A DNA stretch of 64,000 nt from Setoptus koraiensis. Taxonomy: Eukaryota > Arthropoda. The position numbers and the translations under genes were made by a program. The stretch covers positions 20,398,001-20,462,000 of the forward strand of contig CM106586.1 of assembly GCA_048013815.1 (NCBI GenBank), in the 5' to 3' direction. Of the stretch, positions 34,918 through 45,657 are shown piece after piece. The notes beneath the pieces were generated by a model that saw only the letters and a program-made list of their open reading frames with translations, did no database searches and was not told the origin of the DNA. Positions within the stretch are counted from its first letter, which is position 1. Every line of letters begins with the position of its first letter.

Positions 34918-36694
34918 ACAACAACAACAACAACAAGCTGAGCTGAGGAGTTTGACGCAAGCTTTGAGCCTTGATTATTGTCTCGGTATCCAGCAACCTC
35001 CGTTAGATGTGCAAAGACGCTTCACCAACCATCAAGGTTTTCAGCATAACCTGGGCTCCTCAACCGGTGGTTCTCAACCTAATCAGTCGACGAATCTTGG
35101 AAATATGACCTCGCTTGTAGAAGCTTCTTTAGTACCGACAGCTACCCTGAACATGCCACTAATACCGCAACAACTGGACTCTCAACTAGCTAACACTGCT
35201 TCTAGGCTTCCACAACAGCAACAGCAGTACCAGTTCAACTCGACGGGCACCGGCCTGCGTGAACGAATTGAACAAGAGGACCAAGAGAAAAGGAATGCAG
35301 AACTGAGAAGTATATCTCAAGCTCTAAGCCTGGATTATTGTCTTGGTCTACAACAGCCTTCGTTAGAGGTCCAGCGGCGACTGGCAAGCCTGGCCTACCA
35401 ACAACAACAGCAACCACCACCTCCTTCAACGCCACAACAACAACAACAACAACAACACCATCAGCAACAACAGCAGCAGCAACAACAACAACATGCTGAA
35501 CTAAGGAGCCTGACGCAAGCTCTGAGCCTTGATTACTGTCTCGGTCTTCAGCAACCTCCGTTGGATGTGCAAAGACGCTTCGCCAGTCATCAAGGTTTTC
35601 AGCATAACCTAGTCTCCTCAACTGGTGGTTCTCAACCTAATCAGTCGACGAATCTTGGAAATATGACCTTGCTTGTAGAAGCTTCCTTAGCACCGACAGC
35701 TACCCTGAACATGCCACTAATACCGCAACAACTGGACTCTCAACTAGCTAACACTGCTTCTAGGCTTCCGCAACAACAACAGCAGCAGCAGCAACATACA
35801 TCAATACTTACACCGCCGGCGACACAATCCCCATTCCGTCACACGAACACTCCCAGTAAACCAGAGTCTTACAGCGCAATCGTAGCCAAGTCAACCAAGG
35901 TGTTGAACAGCAGTCGAAGTCCACCAAATCAACACAACTCTGCTTCCGTCGCTGTCACAGCTATTAATTGTGTAAATGAGATAAATAATACTGCTAGTAT
36001 ATCATCGTCTCTATCATCTGCATTCGCGCACCAGCAACAGACAACGACCAACAATTCCAGCAGCAACTACAACAACCACCACTATTCGACAACGCCATCA
36101 GCAAATAATCAATTGATTAATAGCAACAACGATGTCGGTACAATATCTTACACATCTACTAATAATAACAATTCCTCACCACTAACCTCTGCAACAAATA
36201 ATTCAGGTTTTGTTGAAGGTAAACGCAAGGATATGCCTCCTCATGGTTCAGCGACAAATTTATTAGGCTTTATGGGTTTATATGTTGGCAACTTGTCACC
36301 GGACTTGACTAAAGAGCAACTTGAGAAAATCTTCTCGAAATACGGAGAGCCAGTCAAAGCTCATCGATTACTTCGATCACCAGTAGCATTCATCAAGTAT
36401 GAAAATACTGAATCTCCTAGAGCAGCCATCGAAGATTTGTATGGAGTTTTATTGCCCGAGATGACATTAAATACCGATCAGCCGTTAAAACTGCATTTTG
36501 ATCGTAACGATAGTCAACTCAAGACCAATTACCGACCAGTTGAACTGCCTCCTAGAAAAGATAACGGTGAATGTTACAATTGGAGGACTACCATCTGTCG
36601 AAAGGGAAAGACCTGCCCCAAGAAGCATATACCTATAAACAAAGGTATAGATTTTCAAATGTGGATGATTAAACCAACATCATCAACTTCGTAA
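34628..36694 (+). CDS. Poly-Q RRM plus CCCH zinc-finger RNA-binding protein with tandem duplication
   Basis: Intronless, 688 residues. The N-terminal half is two direct copies of a roughly 199-residue unit (residues 2-200 and 201-about 390). Each copy carries two versions of a motif AELRS[IL][ST]QALSLDYCLG[LI]QQP followed by V-QRR, separated by poly-Q. A Ser/Asn/Thr-rich linker follows. Near residues 548-630 is an RRM: RNP2-like LYVGNL and an RNP1-like strand (VAFIKYEN). Near residues 648-666 is a CCCH finger, C-x7-C-x5-C-x3-H (CYNWRTTICRKGKTCPKKH). RRM and CCCH domains bind RNA, so a post-transcriptional regulator is likely. The ALSLDYCLG motif is not one I recognise; it may be a protein-binding helix. 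The start ATG is followed immediately by the unit shared with copy two. Confidence 0.85.
34631..35780 (+). repeat. 597 bp tandem duplication inside the RRM/CCCH gene
   Basis: Copy one begins at 34631 and copy two at 35228, both TACCAGTTCAACTCG. The first roughly 190 bp are identical and the remainder differs by scattered substitutions and CAG/CAA-run lengths. A shift of 597 bp keeps frame (199 codons). Confidence 0.9.
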
Positions 36695-36816
36695 TTTTGT
36701 CAGCCCGCGCAACGCCCGCAACCTATTTCTACTATTTACACGTACAACTATATAAAATCTTTATAAATAACTGTACTATAAAGACAAATATATCGTATGA
36801 TTATATATCATAAGTA

Positions 36817-36825
36817 TTTAATAAA
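36817..36825. terminator. Overlapping poly(A) signals for two convergent genes
   Basis: The nonamer TTTAATAAA reads AATAAA on the + strand (RRM/CCCH gene, about 125 bp past its stop) and ATTAAA on the - strand (IER3IP1, about 25 bp past its stop). The two stops are only 152 bp apart. Confidence 0.6.
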
Positions 36826-36846
36826 CAAAAGTCATTTTCATTTTGA

Positions 36847-37199
36847 TCAAAATATCACTTCGGATAATATCGCCAACGAGTTCAACAGGATGATAGGTAC
36901 CTTCATGACAGTTTGTACGGAATATATAAAGTTTAGAGTTTTCATTCTGACGCTTTCATCTGTTACGCCTGGATAATTTGGTTGAATCTGATTTCTAGCC
37001 CACCCATCTTCATGTAAATATAAAAAATAGTTTTTTTTGAGGCATTCATAGATTAGTAACAAGAAATAGAACATGGTTTAAGTCACATTTTTTCCTTTAG
37101 CTACTTACATTTCCTCATAAGCCTATCTTCATTGAGGATTGCAACAGCATTCACGAAGATTATAGCAGCCTCTATAATGCCGAATAAGGATAATCCCAT
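36847..37199 (-). CDS. IER3IP1: IER3IP1 / Yos1 family small ER membrane protein
   Basis: Yos1-family proteins work in ER-to-Golgi transport with Yip1/Yif1. Exons on the - strand are 37109-37199 and 36847-37007, joined T|AT at GTAAGT...GAAG, giving 83 residues against 82 in human. The first helix MGLSLFGIIEAAIIFVNAVA and ILNEDRL match the family N-terminus (LYSLLQAALL...AVLHEERFL). The C-terminal part has the hallmark (I/V)xSVxTVM-(K/R)VP-(L/I)I-xxNS-x-A-I-L, seen here as YSVQTVMKVPIILLNSLAIL. Two membrane segments are expected. The C-terminus EVIF lacks the usual Leu/Gly end. The 101 bp intron and the phase-consistent join make the model firm. Confidence 0.93.
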
Positions 37200-39568
37200 T
37201 GTTGTAAATAAATTATCTAAGGTTGATACGATCCGATTCTCCAATAGCTGATAGATTTAAAGATTTATCCCCCAAATGAATTTAATAGTGTGAGAAAAAA
37301 TAAGAAAATATGTCAGCCAATAAAACAGTATGATCGGTTAGGTATGTTTACTTGAATCATGTGCTCTGTTATTCACCATGCGCAGAAACGTGTCCGAAGT
37401 AGGTCTCCCCTGATTGCTTCTCCCATTTCTAGGTCAATCTCGCGATATTCATTCCGTATGCTGGACAATTTGGACTTGGTAGTGGTCGGGGAGGGACGCC
37501 TCCCCTTCCACCTCCCTGTTTTTATTTTGGGAATAGGGAGCTCTCCCTCGCCGGAACCACCTATGGGGAGGTCTAAATTCCGACCTCTCGTAGATCAAAC
37601 AATTTGCACATTATACTCCTAGCTTGATAAGAAAGAACATTGGCCTATTGAGATGTATTTTTCTTAAGACGACATCGCTTTTTTCTTCGTTTTAGCTGTG
37701 CCCCGGTGAGCTCCCCGCCGGGAGGAGACCTCCCCAATCACCACAACTTTCAAAGTTGAACTTTGAGTCTGTTCAAACCTGGCGCTCTGTTTTGCGCATG
37801 AGGACTCATGAGGTATTTTTTATCCGCACGAATCTATCTTGCATTTGGTGTGACCATTTCCAGGTGACGTCTAAAATGACGCTGCCCTATTTAAAAGGCT
37901 TTCACAAATGGTTGGTTACAGCTTGCAACAACTAATCCCGCAATTGTTTTCTGTTTTGCTGCACGATATAGTAGAATTCAAATGAATTCAATTCAAAATT
38001 AAAGTGACTTGGCATTTTGATCTGCTGATTTTCCCCAAGTCAACAGTGATAGGTGTCTAGTTTCAGCATACGTTTGTCGAATATTGATCGATCCCGTATC
38101 AGTGAATCGACTAGACAGCAGTGTAGCGCTCGTTGCTTTGACAACGAATGTTGGCCTCCGCCGAAAGCCCTTAACAACTCAGTGAGTAATAATGTCGCTG
38201 TGATACACATATCACTGCCAACTCGATCCCAGGACATCTCGAGAGGCGCTGATCGAATGTCAATAGTTGTGAATCTGTCCCGTTCGCATGCGTAGCGAAC
38301 AACGAAACAAGTCTAGGCTGACAAGTGAAAGGGAAAAATCTAGTTTCAAAGCCAATGGAATTTTCTCGCCGCGTTTATAGATATGAGTAAACAATTGTAT
38401 TATAGTTTAGTCTACTATCTATCGTTAATAATACATTTATTAGTCAAGTACAACCAATGATCCGATAACAATAAATCATAGCTGCATGTTGACATAATCC
38501 ACTATTTGATACAATTTTTTAGTTGTAGAGTGCTAACAATCAGCTGATGAATGTGCGCTCGGCAAAGTTCTATCAGGCGCTTGCGTAACTCCTCTATGCA
38601 CGCATTCTATATGATACACATAATAAACAATAGTTTTTTGTTGTTGATATGTGTTGTCTGGGTACTTTTATGGAGGTCATCCGTAGGAGGGTAGCTTGAT
38701 AAATTCATTTGGTGTTGTTGTTGAGGCGCAAAAGAAAGTTAATGAGCAAAGAAGATTTTTATCTCACAGTTATATCACTTGTTGTACAAGTAGCCAAGAT
38801 GATGATCATATTGAACGAGATAGTTATCGATACAAGTAAGTCAGAACAAAACGAGAAACTTTTTCAGTCTTGTTTACAGTTTTGAGTGCTGCTATATCTG
38901 TAATCAGCAATCACTAAACAACGTGCATCAATTACGATAGACAACACAAAACGAGTGTTAAAGAACGCGATAAGATTACATAATGTTTACCATATAATTT
39001 TTAAAATTATTTGAACTCATCATCAATGGTACAGTATAGGTCGTTGTCACCATTGCACATTCGATTAGACAAGAAAAAAAAAAAGAAAAACCAACAAAAA
39101 AAGCAAAATTCAGCCGCCTCACAAAGAAGCGTTTAATTACTACTATATGTCATGTTTTCATCTGTTGTTGTAATAATGATTGTTATATAACAATGTTTGT
39201 GGCTTACAACCTAGGCTACAAGGTGCGCAATGAAACGTCACCAACAGTGGGTAATAGCTTGAATCCATCATCAATGTAAGCCCTCTGACCTTCGGTGAAC
39301 AAAAAATTATACAATATCACCAACATAAGCTTGGGCTCAACAAATGGTTACGCGATTACACTTTGAGCGTCAAACCTAGCGTCAATTGTTGGTCACTAAC
39401 CTAATAGTTGCCAACAAACTTTCACAGGAGATCCGTCTCATATCAACAAACGAATGGTATTAGTTCCTAATCCCTCAACAGCCACTCTGCGAAAAAGATA
39501 GAAACTATCTATTTATAGGAAACAAAGTTAACCTTGTCAGTGTGTATGACTTACTCAAACCAGACACC
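37200..39568. other. Intergenic region between IER3IP1 and SLC26
   Basis: A GC-richer patch at about 37480-37770 contains several potential hairpins (for example GGGGAGG...CCTCCCC near 37489-37506 and GAGGTC...GACCTC near 37568-37587). I considered a structured RNA here but could not match U1, U2, U4, U6, 7SL, RNase P or 5S. A TATTTAAAA element lies at 37888-37896 without an identified downstream gene. The 38.4-39.5 kb part is AT-rich with an A-rich run near 39070 and probably includes the SLC26 5' flank. Confidence 0.45.
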
Positions 39569-42150
39569 ATGAGCTATTGGGCAGAAACCAATTATGGGAG
39601 TTGTCAGGAAAGAACTAATTCAGTTAGTGAGGAAACTTATCGTGATTTGCCAAGAACTCAACAGATAAATAATGTTGCTGAAAGTTCATCAGTAACTGTC
39701 AGAAATAACGCCATGGATTGGAATGACGTAACAAGACGATATGGGAAGCGGCCCAGTCAAAACGAAGAAACGAACGACAAAACCCAAAGTTCATGTTGTT
39801 GTAACGTGTTTCTTACCTGGTTAACTACAATCTTTCCCATACTAATTGCTTTCAATAATTATAATCTACCCTCAGATTTAGTCACCGATTTGTTTGCCGG
39901 TTTTACAATCGCCGTTTTACATATACCTCAGGGTATGGCCTATGGCCTTTTGGCTGGAACTGATCCCATATATGGACTCTATGTGTCACTGATACCTGTG
40001 ATGATTATATCATTCTTGGGAAATTCTAGACATGTCTCCTATGGTACATTTGCCATCGTAAGCATCATGTTGTCCAACTCTATCTCGAATGTCAATCAAA
40101 TATTCGACGCCAGATTAAGAGTTACTACAAATGATTCTTCCATGAGCATTATTGTTAACACTTCGCTTCATGCACCTTTGGCTAGCATTCTAGACATTTC
40201 CGGTCAACTTGAGTCGTCGATGGAAGCCATTGTGATGAAAGATAATCACAAATCATCGGTAGCCAACAATCCTCACATTAGATTGGATCGCCAGCAGCAA
40301 GCAGGGGCGACCTCTCGGATAGGGCATGTCGGCCAAGCTGGCCCAGATGAAAAGTCAAACCTAGCATCTATTGAACTCGGAAATGAGCAATACCATCCGC
40401 CGGCAACTGTTTTAGCTAGTTTCGTCGAGAAACCAGAACCAATAGAGATTCTCACAACTATTTGTCTATTGGTTGGTGTTATACAATTGACAATGGCACT
40501 ACTGAAGTTGGGTATGTTATCATTGGTATTCTCAGACCAACTCGTCTCCAGTTTTACTACTGCCTGTGCAGTGCAAGTTTTTACGGCTCAGTTAGACGTA
40601 TTATTTGATATAAACCTGCCACCAGTTGCCAACGGTCTATTCACTACCTGCCGTATTTGGTATGCTTTCGCCGAGAATCTCATCCCGGGTAGCAACAAGT
40701 TCGTTGCTGTTATGAGTGTCTTATCTCTAACTTACTTAATTTGTATCAAAAGTCTATTGGAGCCCTGGCTGAAAAGGAGAATACATATCTCAACTTTGCC
40801 TAGTGAAATTCTACTTATGATTGTCACAACATTAGTGTCTTATTATTTCGAGTTGCACGAGAACTATGGCGTCAACATATTGGGCTCGATACCGACTGGT
40901 TTGCCCTCGTTTAAACCACCTAGAACTGACCTAATAGAATATGTTATCTCAGACAGTATAACAATTGCAGTGATATCGTTTGCTCTAAATTTGTCCATTG
41001 TACAGATCTATGCAAAAAAGTATCGCGATAAAGTCGATGCTAATCAAGAATTATTCTCAATTGGAACAGCCAACTTTGTTTCGTCTTTCTTTTGGTGCTT
41101 TCCATGTGCTGCTAGCCTGTAAGTAATCAAATATGTTTACTGAATGGGCTACTAAATAGTTACGGAATAATACAAAGTTAACCCATTCAAAAATCTCTTC
41201 AACAAACAGATCAAGGAGTTCGGTGCAAAGTAACTTGGGCGTTAGGTCACCATTGGCGACTTTGTTTGGTTGTAGTATACTAGTATGCATAATATGCTAT
41301 TGGGCCCCTATGCTTTATCATCTACCAACGTCAACACTGGCCTGCATTATTATTGTTGCATTGAGAGGTATTCTCTGTCAAGTGGGCGATCTGGTCAACA
41401 ATTGGAAATTATCCAAGATAGACAGTTTAGTGTGGATCGTAACTTTTATGTCAGTGCTAGTAACTGGAGTGACTTATGGATTAATTGTTGGCATTGTAGC
41501 AACCCTCTCCACAATTTTTTACAGGTATAGCAAAAAGCAGGATGATTTACTCTTTTCTCCATTAACCATTCGACAAATATGACCAAAAAGCTAACCCATA
41601 ATTCGTTGTTTATGCATGCTGTAGGTTGCTAACGCCGAATCATTCAATATTGGGCTGCCTGCCAGGAACAGAACTTTACCTTGAAGCTAGTTCTTTCGCG
41701 GGCTCAGTTGAGATACCCCATGTCAAGATATTCAGATTCAATTCAGCCCTTTGTTACTTAAACCGGACCATGTTCAAGACAGCGATAGAACGTTCCATAC
41801 CGCACATATTTCAGAAGAATACCAGTATTTCTTGCACACGACTGAGACGCCGGCCAGTCGCATCAAGTAGCGCAAATACAAAAAATCGCGACGAAATCAA
41901 ATTTCTCGTAATAGATTGTTCCGCCTTGTCCTATTGTGACTTTGCCGGAGCTGACCAACTCACCGATATAATAGAAGAGTTGGCTGATCACAAGATTCAT
42001 GTATATTTAGCAGCTTGCCCAATGAATATGGTCAATATGTTCGAGAAGATGAGGAAGAATTCGATTATAGCCAACAATATATATCCTTCAATCCATGACG
42101 CCGTCAATCAGAGTAGGATCTTGTGTGCATTCCGAGGCGATATGAGTTAG
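39569..42150 (+). CDS. SLC26 (SulP) anion exchanger
   Basis: SLC26 proteins exchange sulfate, chloride, bicarbonate, oxalate or iodide across the plasma membrane. Exons are 39569-41118, 41210-41524 and 41625-42150, joined CT|A and AG|G, with introns of 91 and 100 bp. The product has 796 residues. The transporter domain shows the SulP signature near residues 118-150 (HIPQGMAYGLLAGTDPIYGLYVS) and GNSRHVSYGTFA. A long extracellular-type loop with NDSS and NTS sites follows. The exon 1-2 join gives FFWCFPCAASLSRSSVQ, a family hallmark. Exon three is the C-terminal STAS domain (ILGCLPGTELYLEA ... VIDCSALSYCDFAGADQL). The start is the ATG in ACCATGAGC; an upstream in-frame GTG is not needed. Which SLC26 member and which ions it moves cannot be told. 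Confidence 0.93.
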
Positions 42151-42331
42151 AGCGTTGAATGTTAGATGTCAAAAAGTTCATAGTTTAAAAGTAAAGTAAT
42201 CTTTGAGTATTATATAATAGATCTATCTCGTTGAAAATGTAGATGTGTTGAATCATTGTTTATGGTGTGCTGTCCGCGAAACCATTCATATAGATAGCAC
42301 TACCAATCATACTCACCATATAGTCATACAA
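42151..42331. other. 3' flank of SLC26 before tRNA-Glu
   Basis: About 180 bp; nothing else seen. Confidence 0.5.
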
Positions 42332-42403
42332 TCCGGCATTGTCTAGTGGTTAGGATATCTGGCTCTCACCCAGGAGGCCCGGGTTCGATTCCCGGTGTCG
42401 GAA
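42332..42403 (+). tRNA. tRNA-Glu (anticodon CTC)
   Basis: Complete cloverleaf. The acceptor TCCGGCA pairs with TGTCGGA (one G-T), discriminator A. The anticodon loop CTCTCAC has CTC at 34-36. T arm is CCGGG-TTCGATT-CCCGG. No intron. It is followed within a few bases by CTTTTT, consistent with RNA polymerase III termination. Confidence 0.97.
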
Positions 42404-43581
42404 GAAACTTTTTGCCTACAAACTAGCGTAGATTCATTGGATAAGGCACACTAACAGAGGGAACACACGCAGTTGTTGTTGTTGTACACAAGCACCCGTT
42501 CACTTTTGCTCAAACACGGTGTTTGTGTGTGTTTTTCTCGTGTGTGTAAAAATTACATCGCACATTTTGTTTTCGAAGAGCTGCACTGGCACTGCTTCTC
42601 TTTTTTTATTGGCAATGAGTAAGTGTGTATACCTTGTGACTGTTTCGTCGTCGTCGTTGTCGTCATGCATTGGCAGTGGCAGTGATGCAGTGAGAGCGAA
42701 AGGGAGAGTTACCATTCTTACGCCTGCTTCTATAGCGCAGTTGTTCTATGGAGTAAGTCCATAGTAAAGAGATTGTTATTCACACTGAAATCATGTTACA
42801 GGTACACAAGCACCACTCGTACAAACACAGTAAAGCTGCGAGTACAAAAGCACGCTCACATATAATAAATCGAGAGCTGCTGCTGTTGCTGCAGTTCTCT
42901 CTCTCTCTCTCTCTCTCTCTCCCCATCTCACTCATTACACATTACATATACAGAGAGAAAGAGAAAACATACCACACACACCATATATACACACACTATA
43001 GCATAGTAATGGGTATAATGATTATACCCACTCCTTCGTAACATCACATCACAACTCGCATCGCATCACATCTCGGATCGCATCACTTCGCTCCACTTCA
43101 CACCAGTCACATCTATTATTATTACCATTATTATTATTACTACTAATATTAGCATTGATTACATTATAATTACTATTATAACATGATGATCGCCACTTCA
43201 AATATTATTATTATTATTGCTATCAATATCACTATCCTTCAATGGTGATATGCGATGATGGTCGATTGTATTATCCGTCATCAACATCTATCACCATTGG
43301 TATTGTTGAATATTATTCATTATTAACGCATCATTATTATTACTACTATTATTATTATTGCTATTAATTAATTAATTATCATTATTATTATCATTATTAT
43401 TATTATTGATAGTAATACTGTTATCAATAATACTAGTACCATTACTATTATTATTACTACCACTACCACCACAACCACCACCACTATTGCTATTATTATT
43501 ATTATTGATATTATTATTATTGCTATTATTATTGCTATTATTATTATTATTATTACTATTATTATTATTACTATTATTACA
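42404..43581. other. Repeat-rich leader region upstream of the Q-rich gene
   Basis: A (CT)n run at 42896-42921 and CACATCGCATCACATC-like repeats (43040-43095) lead into the (ATT)n tract listed separately. Open frames on the - strand across the ATT tract give only poly-Asn/Ser and are not credible. Confidence 0.6.
43097..43580. repeat. Long interrupted (ATT)n tract ending at a start codon
   Basis: Nearly 480 bp of ATT triplets interrupted by ACT, GCT, GAT, CACCATT and short unique segments. It runs to within one base of the ATG at 43582. Confidence 0.9.
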
Positions 43582-45033
43582 ATGATGAACGATCAATCTG
43601 ACCAGGAGATCATAGACCAGGTGATTAGCTTGGAAGTTGATTACAACAGTGAGACAACGGGTATCATGGCCGGTTCATGTGGTGATGTTTTAGGTACTAC
43701 CAGTGTCGTTAACAGTAATAATCAATATACATCAACATCATCAGATGATATTTACCACCTTCTTATGGAGGACCTCGAAGTTCGTAATGTATCCTCTACT
43801 GTACCTGGACAACAAGTAGTCACAAACGACCATCAACTTCCAGAGCCGGACGAGAGGATGCGCATCGAAAATATCAGGAAGCAACTTATGAGTTGCGAAG
43901 TGCAATCCGATTCTAATATGTCACCATTGTGCTCTATGAATGTTACTCAATTACAACAGACCTGTCAGCCTCAACAGCAAACAGTCAATCAACAATCCGC
44001 TCCTCAACCACCTCAGCATACGCAGCACCAAACACATGTAGCTACATCTCCCCAAGCACCTGTTATTATTCACCACCAACATCAAATGTCAGCTGTGCCG
44101 CCTCAGATGCCTAGTGACTCTCTCATACAGGCCCCCTATTCTACAATTTCTAATGTTCCGACCGGTATACCTGTTTCCTCCGGCCAAACCTATGTTCCAC
44201 CTCAGCACGTAACTAGGATATCGCCCCAACCAAGTGGTATGGTAGTATCAAGTTCATGGCAACCCCAACAGCAGCAGCAGCAGCAACATCAGCAGCAGCA
44301 ACAGCAGCAGCAACAACAACAGCAACAACAACAACAGATGCATAACTTTCAGCAACCTATGAGACAACCCCAGCAACAGAAGCAACATGTTTTACAGCAA
44401 CACCAACAACAGCAGTCACAACAAACTATACATAAACAACAGCCACATTCTAATCATCAACAAATCACAGCCCCCGCGCAAGTATCTTTATCGCAGCAAC
44501 AGATGCATCATCAAATGCAACGGAGCCCCTTGGAGGCTCAACATACTGCATCCCCAGTGACAGAATCACAATCGCCTGTGGTAGCGAAGAACCCCATGCT
44601 TAATGCTCATCTTGCTAAAAATCCACCGACTAGATTTATGGGCAATATTTTGAATCAAAATCCTATATTAAATGAACAACTAAATATATCTCAAGTACCA
44701 TATGTGACTAGTTCAGCTAACAATCGCATTGGTTCTGTTAATTCTCAGTCAAGATTCATCCAAACGCAATCCAATCCAAATTTCCAGCCACAACAGCCTC
44801 AAAATCAACAGCAACCTCAGCAGATGAGCCTTTACGGTTTGGAGACGAATCTGATTTATAGGAATATGAACGCACCAACTTTAGTCAATATGGCAGATAG
44901 TAGCAGCAATACTGGCGGAGTTGTGAGTCCACAAACGAAAGCGGAGCTTCGGAGAAAAGTCCACCAACAGCAACCAAGAAATCAACAGACAAGCTTACTG
45001 AAGCAATTGCTATCTGATAATGATAATAAATAG
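43582..45033 (+). CDS. Gln-rich transcriptional-regulator-like protein
   Basis: Intronless, 483 residues. The start segment (QEIIDQVISLEVDYN) resembles the acidic activation helix of MITF/TFEB-family factors (VIDDIISLESSYN-type). No bHLH-zipper follows in this frame, so the likeness may be superficial or this may be one exon of a longer gene. Residues about 130-330 are dominated by Gln, His, Pro and Ser, with pure Gln runs. Near the C-terminus are a basic LRRKVHQQQPRNQQ stretch and an NR-box-like LLKQLL followed by SDNDNK, similar in layout to nuclear-receptor coactivator boxes. A coactivator-like role is inferred. An AATAAA overlaps the last codons (45025-45030). The ATG directly abuts a long ATT tract, so the 5' UTR is either repetitive or lies upstream of an intron. 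Confidence 0.65.
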   Translation: MMNDQSDQEIIDQVISLEVDYNSETTGIMAGSCGDVLGTTSVVNSNNQYTSTSSDDIYHLLMEDLEVRNVSSTVPGQQVVTNDHQLPEPDERMRIENIRKQLMSCEVQSDSNMSPLCSMNVTQLQQTCQPQQQTVNQQSAPQPPQHTQHQTHVATSPQAPVIIHHQHQMSAVPPQMPSDSLIQAPYSTISNVPTGIPVSSGQTYVPPQHVTRISPQPSGMVVSSSWQPQQQQQQQHQQQQQQQQQQQQQQQQMHNFQQPMRQPQQQKQHVLQQHQQQQSQQTIHKQQPHSNHQQITAPAQVSLSQQQMHHQMQRSPLEAQHTASPVTESQSPVVAKNPMLNAHLAKNPPTRFMGNILNQNPILNEQLNISQVPYVTSSANNRIGSVNSQSRFIQTQSNPNFQPQQPQNQQQPQQMSLYGLETNLIYRNMNAPTLVNMADSSSNTGGVVSPQTKAELRRKVHQQQPRNQQTSLLKQLLSDNDNK

Positions 45034-45657
45034 AAGATTTATATGACAAATTTGTGAACCATTTAAATTTCTGTCATTTGTTTCATAGATAGATTTTTAA
45101 GCTAAAAATTACATGCCAATTTTATTTGAAGTTCTATTTGGTATTGATACACTCGTTCTTACAAACATACGTCATCACTGAATAGATCGCGCTTGAGTTT
45201 GGACCCAAGCGCTTATTCGGGTGAGGGGCCAGTCTCGTACTTGCGCAATAGAATGTTGACCATGCCTCCATTGGTGAAACGAATGTTTGTGCATGAATTT
45301 TATGTACATAGTATGAATGTAGGTTGAGTGTACGTTCTTCATTCGGCCTGTGGGGGCATCTTGATTTAGGGTTCGGACGTTTTCGTAAATATTATAACGG
45401 TTGATAGTGAGGATGATAAGTATGTGCTAAACATATGAAATTATTGTTTATTAGTCAATGAATTAATAATTCATTACAGTGAATGATTGCTAAGAGCAGT
45501 TTGTTATAAATGGTGACATAGCCAAAATTCAATTCATTTCTTTTTGATGATTGCATGCGATTTTGCGAATCGATTACCCGTAGATATTTTAGTTTTCTTG
45601 TCAATTGCTTATAATTTTTTTTTCACTTCAGTCATTTACCTATAAAGGCATTGTTGA
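45034..45657. other. Convergent 3' intergenic region
   Basis: It lies between the Q-rich gene (+) and the LIN-41-like gene (-). Reverse-strand AATAAA at 45447-45452 could serve the latter. Otherwise AT-rich with no gene. Confidence 0.5.

Noticed and set aside
37359..37770. GC-rich patch with several hairpins, considered as a structured non-coding RNA, and an overlapping 87-codon frame
   Set aside because: Could not be matched to U1, U2, U4, U6, 7SL, RNase P or 5S RNA, and the frame has no recognisable content. Reported only as an intergenic note.
39542..39568. Extending SLC26 upstream to GTG 39542, or to an ATG-bearing exon near 38801 with donor at about 38835
   Set aside because: GTG is not a normal animal start, the splice phase of the upstream candidate does not fit the SLC26 frame, and ACCATGAGC at 39569 has a good start context.
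43372..43596. Poly-Asn/Ser frame on the - strand
   Set aside because: Antisense reading of the ATT tract.
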